The notes: generated by a model from the letters alone, not told the origin. DNA of 64,000 nucleotides from Antedon mediterranea (GCF_964355755.1 NC_092677.1:22226101-22290100); one strand, 5' to 3'. Positions 12,246 to 26,870 are shown, counted from the first letter of the stretch. Numbers and translations: made by a program.

Positions 12246-12786
12246 GTTAGACTAGTAGGCCTAGCCTAGCTACAATATTCATTATGCCCTGCTAAAAAGG
12301 TAGATGAGCTACTAGACTAATTACGTAATTCGTATAATAACAATAATTGACTAGAAGGCCTAAAAGCGGCGGAAAACACCTATCCATTCTTGCATGGCAG
12401 TACGAAAACCTGCCTATGGTTGTACATCATTGTAAATTGTCAACTTACACTGTGCTACGGACAGTGTACCGTGTGTTAAAAGTACAGCATTTATAGCAGA
12501 CAGCAACGGGTATTACTTGCTATAGTTTTACAGATAGCACCTATGGACAGTAGCAGAATCGGGTGTTAAAGTTGTCCTTACGTACCTCAACACATTTCTC
12601 CAATATCTCCATTTCCCCACTACATTCTTTTACAAACATTTTTTTGGCATGCTGGCCAAAATGCACCAGGGCCGATTGTTCACCTTCGATCATGGTTGGT
12701 TGTCAATGTGGTGAGTAAAAAGATTTTCCCATGTGTGTCACGCGTTGAGCATCAACATGTTTTGCTTGGCGGCAATGTTTCATTTA

Positions 12787-13680
12787 TTTATTTCACTTTA
12801 CAAATATATAAATATAAAGTGGAGGGGCCTAAAAGAAAGCAAAACTTGTGGTGAATAGGCTCCTCAAAACAAATAATAAAATATAAATAATATAACACAA
12901 TTAGAAACTCCAAAAAAACAACAATTTAACTAATATCTTTTCTCTAACACATAAGTTTAACATGTTTAAAACTAAAAAATCAGTTAAAAAATAGATTATA
13001 TAAATTATTTAAGAAATATCCAAATATATGTAAATAATAAAAGAACTTACAAAGAACCTTCAACCAATAATAGTTTAAATTGACGTTTAAATAAGGCACA
13101 GTTATGATATTTTTTAAGTGATAAAGGAAGAGAATTCCAGAGTTTAGGTCCAGTGTATACAAGGGTGTTCATTTTAAGACTAGATCGAGTAAGTGGCAGG
13201 TGATCTTTTTTGTCTTGTTTGGTGAGTGTGATATTGTTTATTTTGAGTGAATTTACTGGATGATATTATGGGTGGGAAGTGTCCAGCGGTTAATTGAAAC
13301 ATGATGACACCAACATTAAATGTATAGAGGTCCTCAATTTTTAATATTTTATTTTTTTGAAAGAGATCTTGGGTGTGAGCACCCTGAGATAATTCTGACA
13401 GCTCGTTTCTGGATTAATCAAATTTTAGTAATAATTGATTTTGAAGCATTTCCCCAAGCAAGAACACCATAATTTAAGTACGATAATATAAGAGTAGAAT
13501 ATAAAATATTTAATACTTTTTGAGGAAATATTGATTTCAATTTATACATCATGCCAACATGTTTTGATAATAATTTGCAAAGGTAATTAACATGGGCTTT
13601 CCAGTCAAGTCTGTCGTCAATAAATATACCAAGAAATTTTGTGTTGATTATTTGATTAATAGGAACGTACAGAAATCTAC
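12787..13680 (-). pseudogene. 5'-truncated CR1-like LINE fragment (RT thumb to 3' end)
   Basis: On the minus strand, 13,670 downward encodes a decayed reverse transcriptase tail. It reads FLGIFIDDRLDWKAHVNYL, a thumb-region motif, then LNYGVLAWGNA, QKRAVRII and finally YTGPKLWNSLPLSLKK followed by FKRQFK near 13,160-13,060. These are typical closing motifs of CR1/Jockey-type ORF2. Frameshifts and stops interrupt it. The 3' UTR has a hairpin (12,822-12,865, GAGGGGCCT with AGGCTCCTC, one mismatch) followed by an AAATAAATAAATG-like end at about 12,787. The truncated 5' edge is fused directly to the 25-bp satellite at 13,681. Confidence 0.8.
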
Positions 13681-14589
13681 TCAGAATTTACGTACCGACA
13701 TCGACCGCGTTTTTAAGTACAGACATCGACCCCGTTTTTACGTACAGACATCGACCTAGTTTTTACGTACATACATCGACACCGATTTTACGTACAGACA
13801 TCGACCCCATTTTTACGTACAGACATCGACCTAGTTTTTACGTACCGTCATCGACCTCAATTTAACGTACAGACAGCGACCCCGATTTCACGTACAGACA
13901 TCGACCTAGTTTTGATGTACAGACATCGACGCTGATTTTACGCAAAGACAACGACCATGATTTCACGTACAGACATCGACCCCGATTTTACGTACAAACA
14001 TCGACCATGATTTTACGTACAGACATCGACCTAGTTTTTACGTACAGTCATCGACCCTGATTTTACATACAGACATCGACCTAGTTTTGACGTACAGACA
14101 TCGACCCCGTTTTTACATACAGATATCGACTCAGTTTTTACGTACAGACATCGACCTAGTTTTACGTACCGACATCGACCTCGACTTTACGTACAGACAG
14201 CGACCACGATTTTACGTACAGCCATCAACCCCGTTTTGACGTACAGACATCGACTTAATTTTGACGTACAGACATCGACTTAATTTTGACGTACAGATAT
14301 CGACCCCGATTTTACGTACATACATCGACCCGATTTTACGTACAGTCATCGACCCATTTTTTACGTACAAACATCAACCTCGATTTTACGTACAGACCTC
14401 GACTCCGATTTTACGTACATACATCGACCCCGATTATACGTACAGACATCGACACCGATTTTACGTACAGACATCGATCTAGTTTTTACGTACAGACATC
14501 GACCCCGATTTTACGTACATAAATCGACTCCTATTTTACGTACAGACATTGACCCTGATTTTACGTACAGACATTGACCCCGATTTTAC

Positions 14590-16883
14590 GTACATACATC
14601 GACCCCGATTTTACGTACAGACATCGACCCAGTTTTTACGTACAGACATCAACCTCGATTTTACGTACCGACATCGATCCCTATTTTACGTACATACATC
14701 GACCCCGATTTTACGTAGAGACATCGACCCCAATTTTACGTACAGACATTGACCCGATTTTACGTACAGTCATCGACCCAGTTTTGACGTACAAACATCA
14801 ACCTCGATTTTACGTACCGACATCGACCCCTATTTTACGTACATACATCGACCCCGATTTTACGTACATACATCGACCCGTATTTATTAACAGACATCGA
14901 CCTAGTTTTTACGTACAGACATCGACCCCGATTTTACGTACAGACATCAATCCCGATTTTATGTACATACATCGACCCCAATTTTACGTACAGACATCGA
15001 CCTCGATTTTACGTATAGACATCGACCTAGTTTTTACGTACAGACATCGACCCTGATTTTACATACAGACATCGACCCCGTTTTTACGTACCGACATCGA
15101 CCTCAATTTTACGTACAGACAGCGACCCCGATTTTACTTACAGACATCGACCTAGTTTTAACGTACAGATATCGACCCGATTTTGACGTACATACATCGA
15201 CAGCGATTTTACGTAAAGACAACGACCCCGATTTTACGTACAGAGATCGACCCCGATTTAACGTACATACATCGAACCCGATTTTACGTACATACATCGA
15301 CCCCGATTTTACGTACAGTCATCGACCAAGTTTTTACGTACAGACATCAACCTCGATTTTACGTACAGACATCGACCCTGATTTTACGTACATACATCGA
15401 CCCCGATTTTACGTACAGACATCGACCCCGATTTTACGTACAGACATCGACCCGATTTTACGTACAGCCATCAACCCCGTTTTTACGTACAGACGTCGAC
15501 CCCGTTTTGACAAACAGACATCGACCTAGTTTTTACGTACCGACATCGACCTCGTTTTGACTTACATACATCGACCCAGTTTTTACGTACAGGCATCGAC
15601 CCCGATTTTACGTACAGACAGCCACACCGTTTTACGTACATACATCGACCCCGATTTTACGCACATACATAGACCCCGATTTTACGTACAGTCATCGACC
15701 AAGTTTTTACGTACAGAAATCGACCCCGATTTTACGTACATACATCGACCCCGATTTTACGTACAGACATCGACCCAGTTTTTACGTACAGACATCAACC
15801 TCGATTTTACGTACCGACATCGATCCCTATTTTACGTACATACATCGACCCCGATTTTACGTAGAGACATCGACCCCAATTTTACGTACAGACATTGACC
15901 CGATTTTACGTACAGTCATCGACCCAGTTTTGACGTACAAACATCAACCTCGATTTTACGTACCGACATCGACCCCTATTTTACGTACATACATCGACCC
16001 CGATTTTACGTACATACATCGACCCGTATTTATTAACAGACATCGACCTAGTTTTTACGTACAGACATCGACCCCGATTTTACGTACAGACATCAATCCC
16101 GATTTTATGTACATACATCGACCCCGATTTTACGTACAGACATCGACCTCGATTTTACGTATAGACATCGACCTAGTTTTTACGTACAGACATCGACCCT
16201 GATTTTACATACAGACATCGACCCCGTTTTTACGTACCGACATCGACCTCAATTTTACGTACAGACAGCGACCCCGATTTTACTTACAGACATCGACCTA
16301 GTTTTAACGTACAGATATCGACCCGATTTTGACGTACATACATCGACAGCGATTTTACGTAAAGACAACGACCCCGATTTTACGTACAGAGATCGACCCC
16401 GATTTAACGTACATACATCGAACCCGATTTTACGTACATACATCGACCCCGATTTTACGTACAGTCATCGACCAAGTTTTTACGTACAGACATCAACCTC
16501 GATTTTACGTACAGACATCGACCCTGATTTTACGTACATACATCGACCCCGATTTTACGTACAGACATCGACCCCGATTTTACGTACAGACATCGACCCG
16601 ATTTTACGTACAGCCATCAACCCCGTTTTTACGTACAGACGTCGACCCCGTTTTGACAAACAGACATCGACCTAGTTTTTACGTACCGACATCGACCTCG
16701 TTTTGACTTACATACATCGACCCAGTTTTTACGTACAGGCATCGACCCCGATTTTACGTACAGACAGCCACACCGTTTTACGTACATACATCGACCCCGA
16801 TTTTACGCACATACATAGACCCCGATTTTACGTACAGTCATCGACCAAGTTTTTACGTACAGAAATCGACCCCGATTTTACGT
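14590..16883 (+). repeat. 1,146-bp tandem duplication inside the 25-bp array
   Basis: The stretch from about 14,590 to 15,736 recurs at about 15,736-16,883 with a constant offset of 1,146 bp and almost no differences, including rare variants such as ACCCGTATTTATTAACAG and the private ACAGCCACACCG unit. The offset is about 46 units. This marks recent unequal exchange on top of much older unit divergence. Confidence 0.88.
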
Positions 16884-18598
16884 ACAGAAATCGACCCCGA
16901 TTTTACGTACAGACATCGACCCCGATTTTAGGTACAGACATCGACCGGATTTTACGTACAGTTATCGACCCAGTTTTTACGTACAGACATCAACCTCGAT
17001 TTGACGTACAGACACCGACCCCGATTTTACGTACAGCCATCAACCCTGTTTTTACGTACAGACATCGACCTAGTTTTGACGTACAGACATCGACCCCGTT
17101 TTGACATACAGACATCGACCCCGTTTTGACATACAGACATCGACTCTGTTTTTACGTACAGACATCGACCTAGTTTTTACGTACCGACGTCGACTTCGAT
17201 TTTACGTACAGACATCGACTCTGTTTTTACGTACAGACATCGACCTACTTTTGACGTAGAGAAATCGACCCCCATTTTGATGTACAGACATCGACCACGT
17301 TTTTACGTACAGACATCGAACCCGATTTACCGTACAGGCATCGACATCGATTTAACGTACAGACATCGACACCGATTTTATGTACATGCATCGAACCCGA
17401 TTTTACGTACAGACATCGACCCCGATTTTACGTACAGACATCGACCCCGTTTTTACGTACAGACATCGACCTAGTTTTTACGTATAGAAATTGACCCTGA
17501 TTTTACAAACAGACATCGACCTAGTTTTGACGTACATATATCGACTCCGTTTTTACGTACAGACATCGACCTAGTTTTTACGTACAGACATCAACCTCGA
17601 TTTTACGTACAGACATCGAACCCGATTTTACGTACATACATCGACCCCGATTTTACGTACAGTCATCGACCAAGTTTTTACGTACAGACATCAACCTCGA
17701 TTTTACGTACAGACATCGACCCTGATTTTACGTACATACATCGACCCCGATTTTACGTACAGACATCGACCCCGATTTTACGTACAGACATCGACCCGAT
17801 TTTACGTACAGCCATCAACCCCGTTTTTACGTACAGACGTCGACCCCGTTTTGACAAACAGACATCGACCTAGTTTTTACGTACCGACATCGACCTCGTT
17901 TTGACTTACATACATCGACCCAGTTTTTACGTACAGGCATCGACCCCGATTTTACGTACAGACAGCCACACCGTTTTACGTACATACATCGACCCCGATT
18001 TTACGCACATACATAGACCCCGATTTTACGTACAGTCATCGACCAAGTTTTTACGTACAGAAATCGACCCCGATTTTACGTACAGAAATCGACCCCGATT
18101 TTACGTACAGACATCGACCCCGATTTTAGGTACAGACATCGACCGGATTTTACGTACAGTTATCGACCCAGTTTTTACGTACAGACATCAACCTCGATTT
18201 GACGTACAGACACCGACCCCGATTTTACGTACAGCCATCAACCCTGTTTTTACGTACAGACATCGACCTAGTTTTGACGTACAGACATCGACCCCGTTTT
18301 GACATACAGACATCGACCCCGTTTTGACATACAGACATCGACTCTGTTTTTACGTACAGACATCGACCTAGTTTTTACGTACCGACGTCGACTTCGATTT
18401 TACGTACAGACATCGACTCTGTTTTTACGTACAGACATCGACCTACTTTTGACGTAGAGAAATCGACCCCCATTTTGATGTACAGACATCGACCACGTTT
18501 TTACGTACAGACATCGAACCCGATTTACCGTACAGGCATCGACATCGATTTAACGTACAGACATCGACACCGATTTTATGTACATGCATCGAACCCGA
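16422..18598 (+). repeat. 1,198-bp tandem duplication inside the 25-bp array
   Basis: About 16,422-17,400 recurs at about 17,620-18,598 with a constant 1,198-bp offset, including the rare units ACAGTTATCGACC and CATGCATCGAACCC. The second copy is cut by the LINE insertion at 18,599. Part of it is therefore present three times, near 15,280, 16,426 and 17,624. Confidence 0.86.
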
Positions 18599-21500
18599 TT
18601 TTTTTCTTGTTAAACTATCTTATTTGTGCTCTTATTTGTGTTCGAGTAGAGAGGCTATAAACTCAGGGAAGGAAAATGTAGTATCCTCCCTTTTCACCAA
18701 GATAAAAATGAAATGAAAAAAGAGGAATGCAAAGGTTTGAAAGTTAGATATTTAGAATGATAGCATGCAATAATATATGTAATGAAAACCATAAGGTTAG
18801 AGTCAATACACTGTGCGAAACACTTCATACCCGATGTCACCTTGGTACAACTACTATTTACAATTTGTATTTACGATATAAAATATTGCAAATATAGAAA
18901 AATATATATATTGGACAAATACAAATACATGCAGATAACATTGACATGTATACAATATGAATATTGCAAATATAGAAATATATATATATATTAAAAAATA
19001 AATACCAATAATTACAGATTTCATATAAGTTATTAAAATTGTCTAAAAATATAATCAAGGGTTACATTTAAAATCACTTGAAATAAAAAAGGTCTACACA
19101 TTTATATTAAACTTATACAGCATATGTCACACTAATATAAAATACAATTGTAAAACGTAGGCATAGAGATCTCCAGCACATATATATTTTAATTATTCAA
19201 TAGGTTAAATATCCTGTCTTTACTCTTTTTCCATTTCTGATCAGCAGTATAAAAGTTATACGAATACTCATTATTTATGAGGTTTATAATTTCATTTTTT
19301 AATAGCCCCCAAATATTTGCAGATTCTTTTTTTTTTCTGTCGTTTCTAGTTCTTTATATATTATGGAGTATTTATATATACAAAAAGTAAAAACTGAAAT
19401 TAATTCGTTTACAAGTTTGTTTGTTGTTCCAAAAATTACATTAACCCACTTTGGGAAGTCTTGCTGTACTGTAACCTCATTTGGAAGACACTGAACCAGC
19501 ATATCTTTAAACTTTTTCCAGACTGGTTGAATAGTTTTACATGCAATTAATAAGTGTTTTTCATTTTCTATATGATTCTTACACTTATTACATTTGTCTG
19601 TTGTGGATAATTTCCATCTTTTTAGTCTTTTTTTACATATAAGGATTCGATGTAACAACTTAAAATTAAATTGAGCTACTTTTACCATGTGTTTCATTCT
19701 ACATACTTTTCTATTCCATATTTCATTACAGTCAATAATTTCATCTCTAAATTCTATTTCCCATTTCTTTTGAGGATTTGGAATAATACATATACCATTT
19801 ATAAACTGCTTATAATCTTAAGACGATCTTATCCTATTATGAAATATATTATGTTCTCTAAATTGTATATCTATGCATGCATTTTCCATATATCAGGTAT
19901 TGCATTTATTGTTGCAAAGTATTCAATTAATCCCTTCTGTTTATTTGACCGAGTTGGAATAATTTCTGCTGCAGTCAATAACCTGTTATTTACGACTATA
20001 TCATTTACTCTTTTGTATCCAGAGTTTAACCAGGTGTTGAAATATAGAGATTTTCCCTCAATTGATGTTATAAATATGTTTTCCCATAAGTGTTGTGACT
20101 TAATTTCTTGTAAATTTTGCGGCTCTAAACAATATACAATATTGTTTAATTTAAAAGCTGATTTCAACATATTCATATAAAATACTGGCATATTTTTTAA
20201 TTTAGTATGCGCTTCAGTATTTAATTTACTACAATTCGCAGTATAATCAACTGGATGCATATAGTAGTTTGGAATACATTTCCAAATACCTGGGTTAGGA
20301 TTTAACAGTCTATTAACCCAACTCAACTTCAGAGAGTCCACTAAGATATTAAAATTCACCATATTTATACCACCTTTATCTACTGTGTTTATAAGAGTTT
20401 TTCCTTTAATTTTTTCCCTTTTTCCTCCCCACAAAATCTATATAACAATGTATCAACTTTTGGAAAGATATAAGATGGTACATCTATTATACAAGCATTG
20501 TATATTAACTTCGAAATGGCAAGAGATTTTATTACTGTTGCCTTGCCAAAAAACGTAAGGTTTCGTTTTTCCCATAGTTTTAGTGTATTCTCTAATTTTA
20601 AAACTGTATCATCCCAATTTCGTTTAACACAAGTATGTTTATCATACCCTACGTAGATTCCAAGGAATTTTACTGGTTCTTTGGTCCATTTGATATTAAA
20701 TGGCGATGTTTGTTTGTTCTTATTTGCTCCAATCCAAATTCCTTTCGATTTACTTTTATTTAACCTTAAACCTGATATTGAACAGAACATTTTCAATTTC
20801 ACACAGAAAATGGTTTAAACTAATTTCATCCTTTGTAAATATTACAGTATCGTCAGCTAGTTGAGCTATTTTAACAATATGATCTTCATTTTCATAAAGC
20901 AGACAAAGGACAACCCTGTCTTACACCACATCTCATATTGAATATTTCAGATATCCAACCATTGTGGGTTACAAGGCATTGCGTATCTGTATATATAGTT
21001 TTTATTAAGTTAATAAATCACTGTCCAAAACCATATCTTTTCAGACATATAAACATTAAATTTCTATCTATAGAATCAAACGCCTTGGCAAAGTCTAGAA
21101 AAACTATTGCACCTGGCTGATTGTTATTTTCTGTATATTACAATACATCTTCTACTAACCTAATATTCTCTCCTCCAAATCTCCTTTTGACATAACCTTT
21201 CTGATCATATCCAATTATAGATCCAATTACAATTTGCATTCTATTGGAGAGAACATGAGCCATTACTTTATATTCTACATTCAGTAGTCTTATAGGCCTC
21301 CAGTTTTCTAGTTTTTCTCTTTGTCCGCCTTTAAACAGTAGATTTGTAATACCTAGTCTTTGTGAGCCGCCTAATCTTTTGCTAATATAGCAGTGATTCA
21401 AAGCGTCACATAACATATCTTTAATATCAACCCAAAAATGTCTATAAAATTCAATACTCAAACCATCCGAACCTGGACTTTTGTTGAGTTTCATTTTTTC

Positions 21501-21656
21501 TATAGCATTTGTAAGTTCTTCTGCTGATATTAATCGTTCACATTTCACAGAGTTGTCATAAGAAAGTGTATTTATTTTAGTGTTTCTTACATACTTATTT
21601 ATCCTACCCTGTGGAATTGTTTTACATGCATACAACTTTTCATAAAAGCTTACTTG
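18599..21656 (-). mobile_element. Tx1/L1-type non-LTR retrotransposon, 5'-truncated, in satellite
   Basis: On the minus strand this is a decayed ORF2 lacking the endonuclease. From 21,650 downward it shows the RT N-terminus with NKSPGSDGLSIEFY, NWRPIRLLNVEYK and DQKGYVKRR. A frameshifted core near 21,110-20,880 still reads GAIVFLDFAKAFDSID. 20,802-20,389 covers the post-palm region (GLRLNKSKSKGIWIG, FLGIYVG, WEKRNLTFFGKATVIKS). 20,434-19,871 continues it (GGINMVNF). 19,697-19,299 is the C-terminal zinc-knuckle region (CNKCK, HLLIACK, then W), as in zf-RVT. It ends in a short A-run at the satellite edge. TCGAACCCGATTTT on the left and TCGACCCCGATTTT on the right may be an imperfect target duplication, or just neighbouring units. 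Confidence 0.87.
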
Positions 21657-24600
21657 TTCGACCCCGATTTTACTTACAGACATCGACCTTGTTTTAACGT
21701 ACAGATATCGACCCCGTTTTGACGTACAGACATCGACAGCGATTAAACGTAAAGACAACGACCCCGATTTCACGAACAGACATCGATCCCGTATTTACGT
21801 ACAGGCATCGACCCCGATTTTACGTACAGACATCGACCCCGATTTTACGTACATACATCGACCTCTATTTTACATACAGAGATCGACCCAGTTTTTTACG
21901 TACAGACATCGACCCCGATTTTACGTACAGACATCGACCCCGATTTAACGTACATACATCGAACCCGATTTTACGTACAGTCATCGACCAAGTTTTTACG
22001 TACAGACATCACCCTCGATTTTACGTACAGACATCGACCCCAATTTTACGTACAGACATCGACCCCGATTTTACGTACAGACATCGACCCTGATTTTACG
22101 TACAGACATCGACCCCGTTTTTACATAGAGACATCGACCCCCGATTTTACGTACAGACATCGACCCTGTTTTTACGTACAGACATCGACCTAGTTTTTAC
22201 GTACCGACATCGACCTCGATTTTACGTACAGACATCGACCCCGATTTTACGTACAGACATCGACCTAGTTTTGACGTACAGAAATCGACCCCTTTCTGAC
22301 GTACAGACATCGACACCGATTTTACATAAAGACATCGACCCCGATTTCACGTACAGACATCGACCACGTTTTTACGTACTGATATCGACCCCGATTTACC
22401 ATAGAGACATCGATCCCGATTTTAAGTACATACATCGACTCCGTTTAACGTACATACATCGACCCCGACTTTACTTCCACACATCGACCCAGTTTTTACG
22501 TACAGACAGCGACACCGTTTCACGTACCAACATCAACCTCGATTTTACGTACAGACATCGACCCTGATTTTACGTACATACAGCGACACCGTTTGACGTA
22601 CCGACAACAACCTCGATTTTACATACATACATCGACCCCGATTTTACGTACATACATCGACCCTGATTTTACGTACAGACATTGACCTCGATTTTACGTA
22701 CATGCATTGACCCTGATTTTACGTACAGACATCGACCTCGATTTTACGTACAGTCATCGACCCAAATTTTATGTACAGACAGAGACCTAGTTTTTACGTA
22801 CAGACATCGACTCTGTTTTTACGTACCGACATCGACCTAATTTTTACGTACCGACATCGACCTCGATTTTACGTACAGACATCGACCCTGATTTTACGTA
22901 CAGACATCGACCTAGTTTAGACGTACAGACATCGACACAGATTTTACGCAAAGACATCGACCCCGATTTCACGTACAGACATCGACCACGTTTTCACGTA
23001 CAGACATCGACACAGTTTTGACGTACAGACAGCGACACCGTTTTACGTACAGATTACGCCCCCGATTTTACGTACAGAAATCGACCTAGTTTTTAGGTAC
23101 AGACATCGACACCGATTTTACGTACAGACATCGACCCCGATTTTACGTACAGACATCGACCTAGTTTTTACATACAGACATCGACCCTGATTTTACATAC
23201 AGGCATCGACCTAGTTTTGACGTACAGACATCGACCCCGTTTTTACATACACATACACATCGACCTCGATTTTACGTAAAGACATCGACCCCGATTTTAC
23301 GTGCAGACATCGAACCCGTTTTTACGTACAGGTATCGACAATGATTTTACGTACAGACATCGACCTAGTTTTTAACTACAGACATCGACCACGTTTTTAC
23401 GTACAGAAATCGACCCTGATTTTACGTACAGACATGTACCTCGATTTTACGTACCTACATCGACCAAAAATCAACGTAGAGACATCGACCCCGATTTTAC
23501 GTACATACATCGACAATGATTTTACGTACAGACATCGACCTAGTTTTCACGTACAGACATCGACCCCGTTTTTACATACAGACATAGATCTAGTTTTTTA
23601 CGTACAGAGATCGACCTAGTTTTTACGCAAGACATCGTCCCGATTTAACGTACAGCCATCGACCCCGTACTTACGTACAGACATTGACCTAGTTTTTACG
23701 TACATACATCGACTCCGTTTAACGTACCAACATCGACCCCGTTTTTACGTACAGACATCGACTCCATTTTTACGTAAAGATATCGACCCCGATTTTACGT
23801 ACGGACAGCGACCCTGATTTTACGTACAGACATCGACCCCGTTTTGAGGTACAGACATCGACACCGATTTTACGCAAAGACAACGATCCCGATTTCACGT
23901 ACAGACATCGACCCCGATTTTACGTACAGTCATCGACCCAGTTTTTACGTACAGACATCAACTTCGATTTTACGTACAGACATTGACCCCGATTTTACGT
24001 ACATACATCGACCCCGATTTTACATACATACATCGACTCCTATTTTACATACAGACAACGACCCCGATTTTACGTACAGATATCGACCTAGTTTTGACGT
24101 ACAGATATCTACCCCGTTTTGACGTACAGACATCGACACCAATTTTACGCAAAGACAACGACCTCGATTTCACGAATATACATCGATCCCGTATTTACGT
24201 ACAGACATCGATCCCGTATTTACTTACAGACATCGACCTTGTTTCTACGTACAAACATCGACCCCGATTTAACGTACATATATCGATCCCGATTTTACGT
24301 ACATACATCGACTCCGATTTTACGTACATACATTGACCCGATTTTACGTACAGTCATCGACTCCTATTTTACGTACAGACATCGACCTCAATTTTACGTA
24401 CAGACATCGACCTATTTTTACGTACAGACATCGAACCCGTTATTACATACAGATATCGACTCCGCTTTTACGTACAGATATCGACCTAGTTTTTACGTAC
24501 CGACATCGACCTCGATTTTACATACAGACAACGACCCCGATTTTACGTACAGACATCGACCTAGCTTTGAACTACAGACATCGACTGCGTTTTTACGTAC

Positions 24601-25533
24601 ATACATCGACCCCAATTTTACGTAAAGATATCGACCCAGTTTTTTCGTACAGACATCGAACCCATTTTTACGTACAGACATCGACCTAGTTTTGAACAAC
24701 AGACATCGACTCCGTTTTACGTACAGACATCGACCCTGATTTTACATACAGAAATGTACCCCGATTTTACGTACAGACATCGACCCCGATTTTACGTATA
24801 GACATCGACCTTGATTTAACGTACAGACATCGAACCCGTTTTTACGTGCAGACATCGATCCCGCTTTTACGTACATAAATCGACCACGATTTAACGTAGA
24901 GACATCGACCCCGATTTTACGTACAGACATCGACAATAATTTTACGTACAGACATCGACCTAGTTTTGACCTACAGACATCGACTTAGTTTTAACCTACA
25001 GACATCGACACCGGTTTTACGTACAGACATCGACCCTGACTTTACATACAGACATCGACCTAGTTTTGACGTACAGACATCGACCCCGTCTTTACATACA
25101 GACATCGATCTTGTTTTTTACGTACAGAGATCGACCTAGTTTTTACGTACCGACATCGACCCCGATTTTACGTACAGACAGCGACCCCGATTTTACATCG
25201 ACCTAGTTTTGACGGACATATATCGACCCCGTTTTGACGTACAGACATCGACACCGATTTTACGCCAGACGTTGACCCCGATTTCACGTACAGACATCGA
25301 CCCCGTATTTACGTACCGACATCGACCTAGTTTTTACGTACATACATCGACTCCGTTTAACGTACCGACATCGACACCGTTTTTACGTACAGACATCGAC
25401 TCCGTTCTTACGTAAAGACATCGACCTTGGTTTTACGTACAGACAGCGACTCCGGTTTTACGTACAGACATCGACTCCGTTTTGACGTACAGACATCGAC
25501 ACCGATTTTACGCAAAGACAACGACCCTGATTT
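21657..25533 (+). repeat. 25-bp tandem satellite, main array 2
   Basis: About 155 units lie in the same orientation and register class as the previous array. This fits a single original array split by the LINE. The last about 300 bp (25,220-25,533) match the ends of the arrays at 2,280 and 33,171. A related block without the following 88-bp repeat lies near 23,630-23,900. Confidence 0.95.
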
Positions 25534-26870
25534 CTCACACAAAACATCAAAGTGTACAGAATAGCTTCAAATCGCATTTTGAGACGTTTTAGAACATTTT
25601 GTGCATTTCGATGAAACTTGGTTACACAAAAACATCAAAGTGCTTAGAATCACAATAGAAACCGTTTTAGACCATTTTGAGCATTTCGATAAAACTTTTC
25701 ACACAAAAATATCAAAGAGCACAAAATAGCTTAGGCCCTGTTCAGACCCATGGCATTAGACCGTTTTAGCGTACGACGCTAAAAGAATGTGTGTCTGAAC
25801 AGTTAGGGATTAGCGTACAACGCGTCGTACAACGGTTGTAGCGTTGTAGTGGAAAACGGTTGATAGTACCGTTTTAGCGTACGACGCTACTGTAAGTCAA
25901 CGTTGTATCCAATCAGAAGGTTTCCTGTTATGACGCGAAACAAGGTTTGACCTAGGCTGACATGTTGTATCGTCAATGTGTGAGATGGATTTCAATAACA
26001 AAAAGGCCAGAATAAATAAGGCCTAACTACACTACAAATACAACTGTTACAAAGGCTACAAACTATTATCAACTGATTACCATTATATTTTCTAACAAAT
26101 GACATAAATACATGCACCTTGTATTTAAACATAGGGACTACGATCCCATCCGCTTTTAGGCCTAGGCCTAGAGCCATTCAGCCATTTCATTCAAGCTAAA
26201 AACTAGCGTGGGACATCAAGTCACTCATTCATACAAGGCAGACTAGACTGGACAAGTTTAATGCTGAAAATCCCATAACTCCTAAAAAAATCAGTAAACA
26301 AACAAGGGGAGCTGTGTCCCTTTTATTAGCAAGTTAACGGTTATTTTCAATCGACTGGACCAAAGAATATATATCTTTGACTGGACTGGATAGACTAATC
26401 ACAATCATATTTTTCTTCATTATTACGAGGCCTGCTTTATTTTCGTAACACAAGAGCCTGGGGAAAATGTTTTTTACTACAAAATAAAAACAATTGAAAC
26501 AGAAATTTGGCTTTACTATATTTTTCTTAAATAAATGCTGAGGTATGTTTTATTTACGGCAAATGTTGTCATAATTGTAGGGCTGAGATCTAGGCCTATA
26601 TACAGTGGAAATAATGATGAAAACACGTGGGTAAGAGCACATGAATATGCAACTAGAAACAACCTGGATGACGTACTTCCGTTGTAACGATAATCGTACG
26701 CTATGGGTCTGAACACCTCGTTTTTTTCTCTGCGGTTTGTAACGTGACCTTGATAGTAACGTTGTACGCTAAAACGGTCTAACGCCATGGGTCTGAACAG
26801 GGCCTACATATCGTATTTAAAAACGTTTTAGACCATTTTGAGCATTTCGACAAAACTTTTTCACAAAAAT
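25534..26870 (+). repeat. 88-bp repeat patch, split by a DNA element
   Basis: About two units of the 88-bp repeat lie at 25,534-25,733, and the remainder of the interrupted unit (TCGTATTTAAAAACG onward) at 26,805-26,870. The 1,071-bp TIR element separates them. The entry junction from the 25-bp array is identical to those at 2,281 and 33,172, but here the array returns directly to 25-bp units with no 186-bp satellite. Confidence 0.88.
25734..26804. mobile_element. 1,071-bp TIR element with TA target duplication
   Basis: Terminal inverted repeats of 41 bp begin GGCCCTGTTCAGACCCATGG and differ at a single base. They are flanked by TA on both sides, and the interrupted 88-bp unit resumes in register. 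Just inside the left end there are two copies of a palindromic word (TTTTAGCGTACGACGCTAAA-like). The interior has no convincing transposase, so it is non-autonomous. The TIR start resembles PIF/Harbinger-like termini, but a TA rather than three-base duplication does not settle the superfamily. Confidence 0.88.

Larger units (their letters stand above)
13682..18598 (+). repeat. 25-bp tandem satellite, main array 1
   Basis: Close to 200 copies of the 25-bp unit run continuously in one orientation. The core TACGTACAGACATCGACC is well conserved. The part after it alternates between classes such as CCCGATTTT, CCTAGTTTTT, CCCGTTTTG and AACCTCGATTTT. Each unit normally holds two CpGs, in TACGTA and ATCGAC. 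Two kilobase-scale internal tandem duplications are listed separately. The array is bounded on the left by a LINE relic and on the right by a LINE insertion. No unit is interrupted by unique spacers. Confidence 0.96.

Noticed and set aside
14261-25415. Open frames up to 168 codons with TYRHRPRFYVQTSTPIL-type repeats
   Set aside because: They are translations of the 25-bp satellite. One 25-bp unit read in three frames gives a 25-residue pseudo-repeat. Frames break wherever a CCTAG variant falls in phase.
26516-26788. 90-codon frame in the TIR element as a transposase
   Set aside because: Too short, begins in the terminal repeat and shows no DDE or DNA-binding motif.
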